From a bacterium (GTDB lineage: Bacteria > Verrucomicrobiota > Verrucomicrobiia > Limisphaerales > J093), in assembly GCA_021823625.1 (NCBI GenBank), contig JAKANS010000048.1, positions 1 through 35,831 on the forward strand: 35,831 bases of DNA, written 5' to 3'. Each line of letters starts with the position of its first letter. The first letter of the stretch is position 1. The translations under genes were made by a program, and so were the position numbers. Below, piece by piece: positions 9,927 through 18,734 of this stretch. Under the pieces are notes generated by a model that saw only the letters and a list, made by a program, of their open reading frames with translations, did no database searches and was not told the origin of the DNA.

Positions 9927-10502
9927 TCATGGCGTCTCCCAGTCGCGCAGCGCGGCCAGCACCTGCTCGACTGGCAAGCCGACCACGTTCGAGTACGAGC
10001 CGGCGATTTCCGCCACGACACGATCGCCGTGGTGCTGGATCGCGTAGGCGCCCGCTTTGTCCAGCGGATCGATTTCGGCCAGGTAGGCGTCGATTTGGTC
10101 CGGGCCGAGCGTGCGGAAGGTCACGTCGGTGGTTTCCGCGAACAACCGCTCGCGGTAGCCGCGCAAGTGCAGCAAGCAGACGCCGGTCACGACCTGGTGC
10201 GTGCGGCCTTCCAGTTCCGCGAGCATCCGGCGGGCGTCCGCGAGATCGACCGGCTTGCCATAAAGGCGGGTGCCACGCGCCACCAGCGTGTCCGCACCCA
10301 AAACCACGCGGTCGGGAAAGCGCTTGGCCACCGCCCGGGTTTTGCGGTGGGCGTTGAGCAGGCTGATTTCGCGGGCGGTCAGCGCCTCGTCGTGGAGTTC
10401 AGGGACCGCCGCGGAAATGACATCGAATTCCACGCCGCACTGCCGGAGCAACTCCTGGCGGCGCGGCGAACCCGAGGCGAGCACGATGCGTGGCAACGAC
10501 AC
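9927..10502 (-). CDS. maf: Maf-family nucleoside triphosphate pyrophosphatase
   Basis: This 191-residue protein matches the length of Maf proteins, which hydrolyse dTTP/UTP or modified nucleotides to the monophosphate plus pyrophosphate in the cytoplasm. Family motifs are present in order: the N-terminal L-A-S-G-S-P-R-R-Q-E-L-L loop, V-L-G-A-D-T with the catalytic-site Asp near residue 70, Y-G-K-P near 80, G-R-T-H-Q-V-V-T-G near 100, D-K-A-G-A-Y-A-I-Q near 150, and S-Y-S-N-V-V-G-L-P near the C-terminus. I cannot separate the YhdE (dTTP/UTP) and YceF (m7GTP) subgroups from motifs alone. No ATG is in frame at the right place; GTG 10502 is chosen, and TTG 10508 is the alternative. The gene is divergent from the metal ATPase, with 132 bases between starts. 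Confidence 0.92.
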   Translation of the reverse strand: MSLPRIVLASGSPRRQELLRQCGVEFDVISAAVPELHDEALTAREISLLNAHRKTRAVAKRFPDRVVLGADTLVARGTRLYGKPVDLADARRMLAELEGRTHQVVTGVCLLHLRGYRERLFAETTDVTFRTLGPDQIDAYLAEIDPLDKAGAYAIQHHGDRVVAEIAGSYSNVVGLPVEQVLAALRDWETP

Positions 10503-10634
10503 GGACAAACCATGCCGCAACCGGTCTCCTCTCGCCAGTCCGGGCCGGCATTTCTCCAGTTCTGGCGGGGGGGCGCACTTGTAAGTCGGCTCCTGCGAAG
10601 GCACAGTTCCGCCGACCGAAACCAGCTCCCGACC

Positions 10635-12965
10635 ATGAGTTCGACGCCGACCTGCAAAAGCGAATCGCCACCGGAGACAGGCCGCTGCCTGGTGCGCACG
10701 GTGGCCGTGGCGTTCGCCCAGGAGCCGGCGCTGGAAGCGGTCACCATTCACCGTGAGGAGCAGAAGGTTTCCTTCGCCACGCTCGGCCGCGTGGACGACG
10801 TGGCGCTCGAACGCCGGATCGCGGGCTCGATGCGCGCCGCCGAGGACGCCGAGGGCCACAGCACGTGTTGCCTGCTGGCCGGGGCGGCCGATTGCTCCCA
10901 ATGCGCCACGCCCCCCGTCGCTGAGGAGCGGGCCAGGCTGGTCATCCGGCAGGACGGACCGCAGACCACCATCGCGCGCGTGACCTGCCCGACCGCGCCG
11001 CACTTCTGGCGCTGGCGGACCTTCGCCTTGCCGAAAGTCGTGCCGCGCGAACTCGAGCTGCCCGAGGACGAGCACGAACTCAACGAATGGAAGTGGCAGC
11101 TCCTGGCGGCCGGGCTTTGCGGCACGATGGCCGTGACGGCCTGGCTGCTGGGCAACCACCCGGCCGCCATCGCCTTCCACGTGGCTGCGTACCTGGCCGG
11201 CGGGTGGTTTGCCGTGGTCGAAGTCTGGGAGCGTCTGCAGCACCGCGTGCTGGACGTGCATTTCCTGATGCTCGCGGTGGCTTTGGGCAGCGCCAGCATC
11301 GGCAAGTGGGACGAAGGCGGCGTGCTTTTGTTCCTCTTTTCGTTGTCCGGCGGCCTTGAGCATTACGCGCTGGGCCGGACGCAACGCGAGATCAAGTCGC
11401 TGTTCCGCGATGCGCCGAAGGTGGCGTACTTGATCGGGCCGGACGGCCACGAAATCGAGACGCCGGTCAACCGGTTGCGGCCGGGACAGCGCATCGTCAT
11501 CAAGCCGGGCGCGCAGTTCCCGGTGGATGCGGAAGTCGTGAAGGGCAAGACCGCCGCGGATGAATCGAACCTTACCGGCGAAGCGCTCCCGGTCGAGAAA
11601 GGCGTGGGCGACAGCCTCCTGGCCGGCACGATGAATCTTTGGGGCGCCGTCGAGGCGACCGTCCTGCGCCCGGTCGAGGAAAGCGCGCTCGAGAAGATCA
11701 TCCACCTGATCCGCGAGGCGCAGCACCTCAAGGCGCCGTCGCAGCGCTTCACCGACAAGTTCGGCACCGGTTACACTTACGGCGTGCTTGGCCTGACGGT
11801 GGCGATGTTCTTCGTCTGGTGGCTGGGCCTGGGCTTCCCGGCGTTCACGGCGGCGAACCCGGCCCACACCGCGTTTTACCACGCGATGACGCTGCTGGTG
11901 GTCGCTTCACCGTGCGCGCTGGTGCTCTCGATTCCGTCCGCGGTGCTCGCCGCCATCGCGTGGGGCGCGCGGCGCGGCGTGCTCTTCCGGGGCGGCGCCG
12001 CGGTGGAAAAACTCGCGGAAGTGGACGTCGCGGCGATGGACAAAACCGGCACGCTCACCACCGGCGACCTGCGGGTCGAGCGGGTAGACAGCTTCCCGCC
12101 CGGCCGCGAACGCGAGGTGGCGCAACTCGCGTTTTCGCTCGAACGGCTTTCCACCCACCCGCTGGCGCGCGCGATCACGCGCCACGGCAAGCAGCAAGGT
12201 CTGGCGGCGCTGGAGTTGGACCGGTTCGAGTCGGTGACCGGTCTGGGCATCCAGGCGGAATGGAACGGCCACCCTGCAGCTTTGGGCCGGCGCGAATGGA
12301 TCGAGCGCTCGTTTGGCGCACTCAAGGTTGGCGGCGCCAGCGCCGCGGACGCGGGCCATTCCGAAGTCTGGCTCGCCGCCGGCGACCTGCGCGGACGCGT
12401 GTTGTTGCGGGACGACATCCGGCCCGTGGCGCGCGGATTGATCGAGGATCTGCGGCAAAGCGGCGTGCATACGGTGGTGTTGACCGGCGACCGCGCCTCC
12501 GCGGCGGCGGCCTTGAAAGCGGCGTTGGGCCTCGAGGACGTGCGCGCCGAATTGAAGCCGGAGCAAAAGGTCGGCGCGATTCGCGAACTCGCGGCGGCGG
12601 GCCGGAAGGTCGCGATGATCGGCGACGGCGTGAACGACGCGCCCAGCCTGGCCGTGGCGCACGTGGGCGTGGCGATGGGCGCGCGCGGATCGGACGCCGC
12701 ACTCGAACAGGCGGAGATCGTGTTGATGCACGACCGGCTGGAAAATTTCCTCGCCGCCTACCGGCTCAGCCAACGCGCCCGCCGCGTGATCCGGCAGAAC
12801 CTGGTTGTCTCGCTGGGCACCGTGGTGGTGCTGGTCGGTTGCGCGCTGTTCGGCGCGATTCCGCTGACGATCGGCGTGGTGGGCCACGAAGGCAGCACGG
12901 TAGTCGTGGTGTTGAACAGCCTGCGGCTGCTGTTCGGCGGCGGCCAGCCGACGGCACAGAGTTGA
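10635..12965 (+). CDS. P1B-type (P1B-4-like) heavy-metal-transporting ATPase
   Basis: This 776-residue integral membrane pump has all the P-type ATPase signatures: T-G-E-A-L-P (actuator, residue ~313), S-P-C in the transport helix (V-A-S-P-C-A-L, ~424), D-K-T-G-T with the phosphorylated Asp (~469), the H-P dipeptide of P1B ATPases (L-S-T-H-P-L-A, ~505), G-D-G-V-N-D (~662), and H-E-G-S-T in the last helix (~749). The S-P-C plus H-E-G-S-T pair is characteristic of subgroup P1B-4 (CoaT, CtpD, PfeT), which exports Co(II), Fe(II), Zn(II) or Ni(II). This is narrower than the generic Zn/Cd (C-P-C) class. The N-terminus lacks a clear C-x-x-C HMA domain but carries a Cys cluster (S-T-C-C ... D-C-S-Q-C, residues ~76-90) that may bind metal. 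The frame is open far upstream; ATG 10635 is chosen because the upstream stretch overlaps maf and encodes low-quality sequence. Confidence 0.93.
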   Translation: MSSTPTCKSESPPETGRCLVRTVAVAFAQEPALEAVTIHREEQKVSFATLGRVDDVALERRIAGSMRAAEDAEGHSTCCLLAGAADCSQCATPPVAEERARLVIRQDGPQTTIARVTCPTAPHFWRWRTFALPKVVPRELELPEDEHELNEWKWQLLAAGLCGTMAVTAWLLGNHPAAIAFHVAAYLAGGWFAVVEVWERLQHRVLDVHFLMLAVALGSASIGKWDEGGVLLFLFSLSGGLEHYALGRTQREIKSLFRDAPKVAYLIGPDGHEIETPVNRLRPGQRIVIKPGAQFPVDAEVVKGKTAADESNLTGEALPVEKGVGDSLLAGTMNLWGAVEATVLRPVEESALEKIIHLIREAQHLKAPSQRFTDKFGTGYTYGVLGLTVAMFFVWWLGLGFPAFTAANPAHTAFYHAMTLLVVASPCALVLSIPSAVLAAIAWGARRGVLFRGGAAVEKLAEVDVAAMDKTGTLTTGDLRVERVDSFPPGREREVAQLAFSLERLSTHPLARAITRHGKQQGLAALELDRFESVTGLGIQAEWNGHPAALGRREWIERSFGALKVGGASAADAGHSEVWLAAGDLRGRVLLRDDIRPVARGLIEDLRQSGVHTVVLTGDRASAAAALKAALGLEDVRAELKPEQKVGAIRELAAAGRKVAMIGDGVNDAPSLAVAHVGVAMGARGSDAALEQAEIVLMHDRLENFLAAYRLSQRARRVIRQNLVVSLGTVVVLVGCALFGAIPLTIGVVGHEGSTVVVVLNSLRLLFGGGQPTAQS

Positions 12966-12972
12966 AGTCGTT

Positions 12973-14586
12973 TCAGGCGGGACCGCTCCGGCCGAGGAAG
13001 CGGTCCAGCCAGCCGGATTGGGTCGGAATGGAACTCCGCTCGGCCTCCCCCCGGAAGCGCGCGAAGAGTTGCTGCCGCGACAGTTGCCACCAGACGAAGT
13101 CGAAGCAGAGGCCGACGAACAACCAGGCTGCCACCATGCCTTCCGGACCCCGCAGACGCATTCCCGGCACCCACAGCACTATCAGAAACCAGGGAAAAAT
13201 CAGCACCTGAAACACCGCATTGCCGGCGGCGTTCCGAATCCGGCGGGTCGCGACCGCTTTCCAAGTGCCCAGCCAAACAAGCGTGTAGGCGTCTGCCGCC
13301 AGGCCGATCACCGTCAGCCCGGCGAAAGTCACCAATTCCGGCGCCGGCTCGCGACCGTCCGCCCAGCGCGGTACGATGGCCGCCAGCAGGGTCACGATCG
13401 CCGTGCCGATCAGCGGCCAGCCAAACTGGCGCCGGAGAGACTGGAATTGGCCGCGGACGATGTCGCGGACGCTGAGCGGCGTGGTGAGCAGCAGTTCCAA
13501 GCTGCCGCCGCGGCGATGCACAGTGATGGCGGCGACGGCTTCGCTGGCGATCCAGAACTTGAGCAGCAGGTGCAGCGTAAAGCAGCCAATCCCAAGGAGG
13601 GTGGCTTCGGCGCCGCCTTCAACTACGCACGCCGCCACCATGAGCAGGAGGATCGAGCCGAACAACAACAGCGGCCCAAACGGCTTCCAGCGATACCGTG
13701 CCGAGAGCCACAGAAAAGGGTTGCGGTCGAGCAAGACCCTGCGGCGGGCGGCGCGGCGGGCCGGTGAACCGAAGGTGAAATTGCGCCGGCGCTCCCGCCA
13801 GCGGGTCCGCACCGCACCGGCCGGACGTTCGCGCCACGCCCGGCGTGTGAATCCGGCGGCGGCGAACAAAAACAGCCACGCCTCCGCGTGAGTCAGCAGC
13901 AAGGCCAGCCACGGCTGCGAAGTTGATCGCAGCCCCAGCGAAGCCGCGTGGGTCGTCGCCGGTGAGAGACACGCCAGCACGCCAGCCACCCCCGCCGGCC
14001 AGGCCAGCGCAGCGGCCACAGCGGCGAGCCCCGGCAGGCCGATCCAGAAAAACAGCGCGAAGCCCACGGCCGTGTTCGTGGCCTGACGCGAGTCGGTCAG
14101 GAGCGAGGACACCAGCAGGCCGAGGCACACCGAAAAGAACAGCGTGTTGGTGAGCGCCAACATCTCGAACCAGAACTCGCGTCCTTGCACCCCGCCATCC
14201 AAAAACGGCAGGGCCAGCATCGGCATGATCGCCAGCAGCGCGTAGAAGGCATACGTGGCCTGCGCCAGCAGTTTGCCGAGCACAATGTCCAGTCCGGACA
14301 GATGGCTCAGGAACAGGAAGCCCAGCGTGCCGTCGCGTTTCTCCCGGCTGATGGCGTCGCCGGTGATGCTTGCCCCGCCCAACAGGCAGACCCAGGCGGC
14401 CAGTTGGGTCAGGCCGACGAACAGTGTCCGGCCACCCGCCCCGCCGAGACCCAGCAGGCGCGAGTGGAAAGCCGCGTAGGCGAGGAGGCCAAACACCGTC
14501 AGCGCCGCCACCAGGCGCACGTAGTAGGTGCGCGGCTGGCGGGCCGCGACGCGGAGTTCGCGCTGGGCGACAGGCAAGGCGGTCAT
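12973..14586 (-). CDS. ABC-2 type transporter permease (paralogue 2)
   Basis: A 537-residue polytopic membrane protein with roughly 12 hydrophobic segments in two halves, separated by a basic loop (about residues 260-315, R-x-R-x-R-W-R-E-R-R-R). It begins MTALPVAQRELRVAARQPRTYY; the amphipathic 'A-Q-R-E-L-R-V-A-A-R' start and the cytoplasmic D-A-I-S-R-E-K-R-D-G-T-L-G-F-L-F-L loop (~residues 85-105) are typical of ABC-2 permeases. A second loop, G-S-L-E-L-L-L-T-T-P-L-S, occurs in the C-terminal half. Substrate unknown. It is clearly paralogous to the next permease upstream in the transcript. The nucleotide-binding partner is not in the window. ATG 14586 is chosen because further upstream the frame runs into a repeat. 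Its stop lies 7 bases from the convergent ATPase gene. Confidence 0.85.
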   Translation of the reverse strand: MTALPVAQRELRVAARQPRTYYVRLVAALTVFGLLAYAAFHSRLLGLGGAGGRTLFVGLTQLAAWVCLLGGASITGDAISREKRDGTLGFLFLSHLSGLDIVLGKLLAQATYAFYALLAIMPMLALPFLDGGVQGREFWFEMLALTNTLFFSVCLGLLVSSLLTDSRQATNTAVGFALFFWIGLPGLAAVAAALAWPAGVAGVLACLSPATTHAASLGLRSTSQPWLALLLTHAEAWLFLFAAAGFTRRAWRERPAGAVRTRWRERRRNFTFGSPARRAARRRVLLDRNPFLWLSARYRWKPFGPLLLFGSILLLMVAACVVEGGAEATLLGIGCFTLHLLLKFWIASEAVAAITVHRRGGSLELLLTTPLSVRDIVRGQFQSLRRQFGWPLIGTAIVTLLAAIVPRWADGREPAPELVTFAGLTVIGLAADAYTLVWLGTWKAVATRRIRNAAGNAVFQVLIFPWFLIVLWVPGMRLRGPEGMVAAWLFVGLCFDFVWWQLSRQQLFARFRGEAERSSIPTQSGWLDRFLGRSGPA

Positions 14587-14634
14587 GGCACGCGCTCCAG
14601 CTTGGCGGTTCGTGGCCTTGATGCATCCCTTCCA

Positions 14635-14783
14635 CCACGAATGGACACGAAGGCACACGAATCGAAGTTCAAGCGACCCCATTGGGGCCAACGCTCAAGG
14701 GTCCAAGGAAATCTGAGCCGTTGGCGTCCGCCAGAGCCGCCCGGCGCCCCACGCCCTTCGTGTCCATTCGCGTCCATTCGTGG
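14635..14783. repeat. Nested palindromic intergenic repeat
   Basis: CCACGAATGGACACGAAGG... (14635-14661) is repeated in inverted orientation as ...TTCGTGTCCATTCGCGTCC ending TTCGTGG (14757-14783), with only a few mismatches. Inside lies a second inverted pair: GCCAACGCTC (14688-14697) and GAGCCGTTGGC (14716-14726). The whole block could fold into a long stem. Each outer arm also contains direct copies of a short ATTCGTGTCC/ATTCGCGTCC unit. It fills most of the 218-base gap between the two permease genes. Confidence 0.75.
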
Positions 14784-14804
14784 TTCCTCCGGTTGGGGGA
14801 GGCT

Positions 14805-16490
14805 TCAGCTTGGCCGCGCCCAGTTACCCCAAAGGCGACCCGCCAGGCGCCACCACCGCGCGAAGTGGCCCTCGAAGCGCGCCGCCGCAGCTTCGCGGAA
14901 ATGTCCACTCACCAGTTGGCGCTGCGCGTACGCCAGCCAGAAAAGGTCGTTCGCCAGGCCGAGACCGAACCACACGCCCAAGGCGAGGCCTTCGGAGAGG
15001 TCCGGTTTCCACCAACCCCAGGTGTTGAGCAAGCCGACGACCATCGCCAGACCCAGGAACGCCAGCCAGGGCAGGACGCAGACCCGCACCAGCAGGCTCG
15101 CGGCGGCCTGGTTCGGGTGCCGCGCAGTCACCGCCACCCACGGCCCGAGCCGCCACAGCGTGAATACATCAAGCGCCAGCAGGCTCATCCGGGTGGCGTA
15201 CAACACGAGCACCAGGTCGCGGTCGCCGTAATCTCGCTGCAGCGCGGCGTGGCAGAACACCGCGTCCAGCGCCAGCACGGCGATCAGTGGCCACAGGAAC
15301 TGGCGTTGCAGCGCGCGGCGCAGGCCGCGGAGAATGTCGCCGGTGGTGAGTGGCGTGGTCAGCAGGAGTTCGAGCGCCGCGCTGCGCCGGTCCTCGGCCA
15401 GCCGCACCACGACGGCGGCGGCAATCCAGAGTTTTAACAAGCCGTAAAGTGCCTGCGAAAACGAAAGGTAAACGCCGCTGTCGTTCCAGTCGTTGCCAAA
15501 TGCGTAGCCGCCCGCCAGCCATATCAGGCCGGCCAGGCCGAGCGAGCCCCAGACCAGCCAGGGTTTCAACCGCTCGCGCGAGGTGAGCCAGAAGATCGGT
15601 CCCCGCGCCAGCAGCCGTGCACGCAAACGCCGCCGGGCTTCGGAGCCGCCGAAGGCCAGCCGATGGCGGAACCGTTGCCAGCGCGCGCGCCCCGAAGTGG
15701 CGGGCCGGTCGTGCCAGATGCGCGGCACGGTGAAACTGCTCAACGCCAGACACAGCACGCCCAAGCCGAAGACGAGGCCCATCGACGGCCAGAAGAATTG
15801 CTGGAGGTTGATTCCTCTCGTCATCGGCGGGGTCGTCGTCAGAATCAGGGCAAACGCCGGGCTCGGAATCAACCATTCCAAAGGCGGCATGCCGGGTCCG
15901 GAGAAATTGGTACGCGCCAGGTAAATCCAAAGCCCGATGAACGGCCCCACCACCACCGCAGCCACCAGAACCACCGTTACCAGCATGGCGCGCCGGCCGT
16001 TGGTCAACCCGGTGGACACGCCGATGCCCAACGCCAGCGAGAAGAACAGCGTGTTCAGCAGCACCAGCACGGTCATCCCGAATTGCCTGCCCGTCACGCC
16101 GCCGAACAACAGCGAGCCGCCCAGCACGGGCACGATGGCGAGGAGGGAATAAATGGCGTTCAGCGAAGACGCGGCCAGCTTCCCGAGGACGATGTCGTAG
16201 CCCTTGAGGTCGGTGAGGAAGAGCAGGCCCAGCGTGCCTTCGCGGCGCTCCTCGGAGATGGCGTCAGCGGTAAGCCGGGCGCCGGCCAGCGCGCAGAAGA
16301 TCATCGCCAGCCAGGCGAGCGAGACGAACAATACGAGCCCGAGCTCCGCCTGGCTGCCTCGGGCGAAATTCGCAAACACGAACGCGCAAATGACCAACGC
16401 CAGCAGCGCGGCCACGACGCGGTTCCAATGCGCCGCGCGCCGGCGCGCCGCCACGCGCAGTTCCCGCGCCACGATGGGCAGGAAGGTCAT
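14805..16490 (-). CDS. ABC-2 type transporter permease (paralogue 1)
   Basis: A 561-residue polytopic membrane protein. It shares with the neighbouring permease the N-terminal pattern V-A-R-E-L-R-V-A-A-R-R, the loop D-A-I-S-E-E-R-R-E-G-T-L-G-L-L-F-L-T-D-L followed by Y-D-I-V-L-G-K-L (~residues 75-105), the central basic loop, and A-L-E-L-L-L-T-T-P-L-T-T-G-D-I-L-R-G in the second half. The two are therefore a tandem duplication in one transcription unit. This one is first in the transcript, with ATG 16490. Such paired permeases normally work with a cytoplasmic ATP-binding subunit to export a substrate or lipid-linked product. None is encoded nearby, so it is either elsewhere on the chromosome or beyond the contig. 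Substrate cannot be inferred. Confidence 0.86.
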   Translation of the reverse strand: MTFLPIVARELRVAARRRAAHWNRVVAALLALVICAFVFANFARGSQAELGLVLFVSLAWLAMIFCALAGARLTADAISEERREGTLGLLFLTDLKGYDIVLGKLAASSLNAIYSLLAIVPVLGGSLLFGGVTGRQFGMTVLVLLNTLFFSLALGIGVSTGLTNGRRAMLVTVVLVAAVVVGPFIGLWIYLARTNFSGPGMPPLEWLIPSPAFALILTTTPPMTRGINLQQFFWPSMGLVFGLGVLCLALSSFTVPRIWHDRPATSGRARWQRFRHRLAFGGSEARRRLRARLLARGPIFWLTSRERLKPWLVWGSLGLAGLIWLAGGYAFGNDWNDSGVYLSFSQALYGLLKLWIAAAVVVRLAEDRRSAALELLLTTPLTTGDILRGLRRALQRQFLWPLIAVLALDAVFCHAALQRDYGDRDLVLVLYATRMSLLALDVFTLWRLGPWVAVTARHPNQAAASLLVRVCVLPWLAFLGLAMVVGLLNTWGWWKPDLSEGLALGVWFGLGLANDLFWLAYAQRQLVSGHFREAAAARFEGHFARWWRLAGRLWGNWARPS

Positions 16491-16584
16491 GTGCGGACGA
16501 TTCTGCGGACCCGGCCGCCGAATTCAATCGCAGAGCGCCTCCCCGTCGTCGCCGGCGCACCGGTCGGGGGCGGCCGAGCCGCGA

Positions 16585-16597
16585 CAGGTTTAACCTG
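16585..16597. promoter_or_regulatory. Palindrome upstream of the permease operon, possible operator
   Basis: CAGGTT-T-AACCTG is a perfect 6-base inverted repeat around one base, partly extended by CGA/TCG on the outside. It lies about 95 bases upstream of the first permease ATG (16490), in the 127-base gap after the MBL gene. The spacing is compatible with a regulator binding site. No clear -35/-10 pair was found beside it. Confidence 0.3.
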
Positions 16598-16617
16598 CTC
16601 GTCTGGCTTAGCCTCGC

Positions 16618-18591
16618 TCACGGCTGGACTTGCAGGACGCAGTCGAACCACTCGCCGAGCCGCTCGCCGTCCCGCGTAACGTCGAAGGCCACCAGGTTCA
16701 CGCCCGCCTTCGCCGCGGCCGTTGCCCGGATGTGAATCGGAAACGCACCGCGAGCCTCCCCGGTCAATTCACCTGCGAGCACCGGCGGCTCGGCGATCAA
16801 GCCGGGCGGGGTGTGGATTTCAATGCGGTGAGTTTGCGCGCGGGTGAGGAAGTTGCGGACGTGCAGCGTCAGTTCCACGGCCTCGCCGCGGCGCACGCTC
16901 GCGCGGTACGGCTCGGCGCGGACCCAAAACGGATCGAAGCCGTACCGGTAATCCTCGCCGGCGATGAGGTCGCGAAAAGCATCGCGCATCCGGTACGCCC
17001 AGCGGCGGTAGCGCTCGATGAATTTCGCCGGCCGGTCCATCACGTACGAATGGCCGCCGAGCAGCAGGTCGGGCTTGAGGCGGTGGAGGTATTCGCCCGC
17101 GACGATGTAGCCTTCCTCGAGGATCGCGCTGTTGTGGGCTACCATCGCTTCGTGGCCGGTCTCCGCCGGATCGGCCGGATCGCCAAAGAGGTTGTCGCCA
17201 GTGAAGGCAACTTTGCGGCCGTCGATGACGCCCGTCAGGCACAGCGCGAACTCGGTTTGGCCGGGCATCCAATCGACCCTGAAGTGGTAGCCTTCCCAGT
17301 CCAGGCGCTCGCCGTCCTTGAACAGCCGGTCGAAGCGCACACCGTCCACACCGCTGCCGTACGCTTGGATGGGCGCGGCGTAGTCGAACCGTTCCGGGTG
17401 CTCGCACACCGGCCCCATCCGGTCGAGCGCCCAAAGTTGCGCGCCCCATTTCTGGCGCAGGTGCGGCGCTTGCAGAAAGTGGTCGCCGTGCATGTGCGTG
17501 ATGATCGCGGCGTCGATTTGCTTGAGGCCATATTGCGCGCGCAGACCTTCGATTGCGGCGTCGAGGAATTGTTCGTCCAGCAGGCCGCAGTCCACCACCA
17601 GCGCGTGGCCGCTGTTGGCGAGGATCAGATAAAAATTCGGGAAAAAGTTTGGCCCGCGGAACTTGAAGAGGTGCGGCGACACCTGCCAGAGATGCGGCAC
17701 TGCGCTGGGCCGTGACACGTTGTCCTGGACCGCGCCCGAGAATGAACTGACCGGGTAACCGCGCACCAGCAGTCGCTCGAAGGCAAAGAGCTTTCGCTCG
17801 AACGCCGCGAGTTGTTGCGCCGGTTCGCGGATCGCCGGGCCGTGCGACGGCAACATCAAGGCCGGCCGGTAGCCGGCGACTTGCGCGGCCGAATTCGCCA
17901 GCGCCCACACGCCCGCCGCGAAGCCGTAATCCCACTCCGAATCGAACCAGGTGTGCAACCGCGCGCCGTCCAGCATCAGGTCGCCGGTGAACGCCAGCCA
18001 GTTCGTGCCGTCGCGGAGCAGGTACGACAGGCTGCCCGGACTGTTGCCGCGGGTATCGACGCACCAGAACTCGTGGCCGCGCCAGGCGAACGTGTCCATG
18101 CCCGCGAACGTGCGGTCCAGCGGGATCGGCTCGATTGGCGGGCGCACGTAGCTCGAGCCGTGGATGGTGAAGGCGTCGCCAAGCCGCACCTGCATTTTCC
18201 GGAAGTCCGCCGGCCGCTCGAACAAGGCGCGTTCGGCCTCGGGTGCGGCGACCTTCGTGCCTTGCGCGCGCCACGGTGCCAGCCGCGGCGCCCCCTGGCA
18301 TTGCTCGCGATGGTGGTGCGTGAACAGCACCCACTCGACGCGACGCACGCCGAGGTCGCCCAGGTGATCGAGCACGCTGCCGTCGCCAAGATCGATCAAC
18401 AACGCCGTCTCGCCGTTGCGGAGCACATAGACGTTGCAGGTGTCGGTCCAGACAAAGAGGTCCGAATGCGCCTTGGCATCCGGTTGGCTGAAATGGGCGG
18501 CTGGCGAAGTCGCTCCGCGCGCGGCGAGCAAGGGAGCGTGAACGGCGAGCAATAAGCCGAGAACCCGCAGACTGAGGAAAGGCTTTGGCAT
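16618..18591 (-). CDS. Secreted protein with two metallo-beta-lactamase folds
   Basis: A 657-residue protein. MPKPFLSLRVLGLLLAVHAPLLAARG is a signal peptide, so it acts outside the cytoplasm. Two MBL-fold hydrolase domains follow. The first (about residues 40-270) has N-V-Y-V-L, L-I-D-L-G-D-G and F-T-H-H-H-R-E-Q in place of the zinc motif H-x-H-x-D-H, plus later F-T-G-D and L-P-S-H-G. The second (about 300-560) has the intact I-T-H-M-H-G-D-H, F-T-G-D-N and L-G-G-H-S. So only the second is likely to be a full dinuclear zinc site. The C-terminal ~90 residues look like a NEW3/CARDB-type beta-sandwich (V-E-L-T-L-H-V-R-N-F). Substrate is unknown. The gene follows GH38 on the same strand after 143 bases, so a role at the glycan locus is possible but not shown. 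Confidence 0.85.
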   Translation of the reverse strand: MPKPFLSLRVLGLLLAVHAPLLAARGATSPAAHFSQPDAKAHSDLFVWTDTCNVYVLRNGETALLIDLGDGSVLDHLGDLGVRRVEWVLFTHHHREQCQGAPRLAPWRAQGTKVAAPEAERALFERPADFRKMQVRLGDAFTIHGSSYVRPPIEPIPLDRTFAGMDTFAWRGHEFWCVDTRGNSPGSLSYLLRDGTNWLAFTGDLMLDGARLHTWFDSEWDYGFAAGVWALANSAAQVAGYRPALMLPSHGPAIREPAQQLAAFERKLFAFERLLVRGYPVSSFSGAVQDNVSRPSAVPHLWQVSPHLFKFRGPNFFPNFYLILANSGHALVVDCGLLDEQFLDAAIEGLRAQYGLKQIDAAIITHMHGDHFLQAPHLRQKWGAQLWALDRMGPVCEHPERFDYAAPIQAYGSGVDGVRFDRLFKDGERLDWEGYHFRVDWMPGQTEFALCLTGVIDGRKVAFTGDNLFGDPADPAETGHEAMVAHNSAILEEGYIVAGEYLHRLKPDLLLGGHSYVMDRPAKFIERYRRWAYRMRDAFRDLIAGEDYRYGFDPFWVRAEPYRASVRRGEAVELTLHVRNFLTRAQTHRIEIHTPPGLIAEPPVLAGELTGEARGAFPIHIRATAAAKAGVNLVAFDVTRDGERLGEWFDCVLQVQP

Positions 18592-18734
18592 GGCGACGCC
18601 ATATGGAAACCGAAGCCTCCAGAAGCGCAAGACCTGTCGGGATCCAGACCGCGCTCGCGGCGGCAATGTACATGGGAGCGCGGGCTTGCGACCCGCCGCG
18701 CGCACTGGTGCTTCCGTGGACGCTGCACTTCCGC

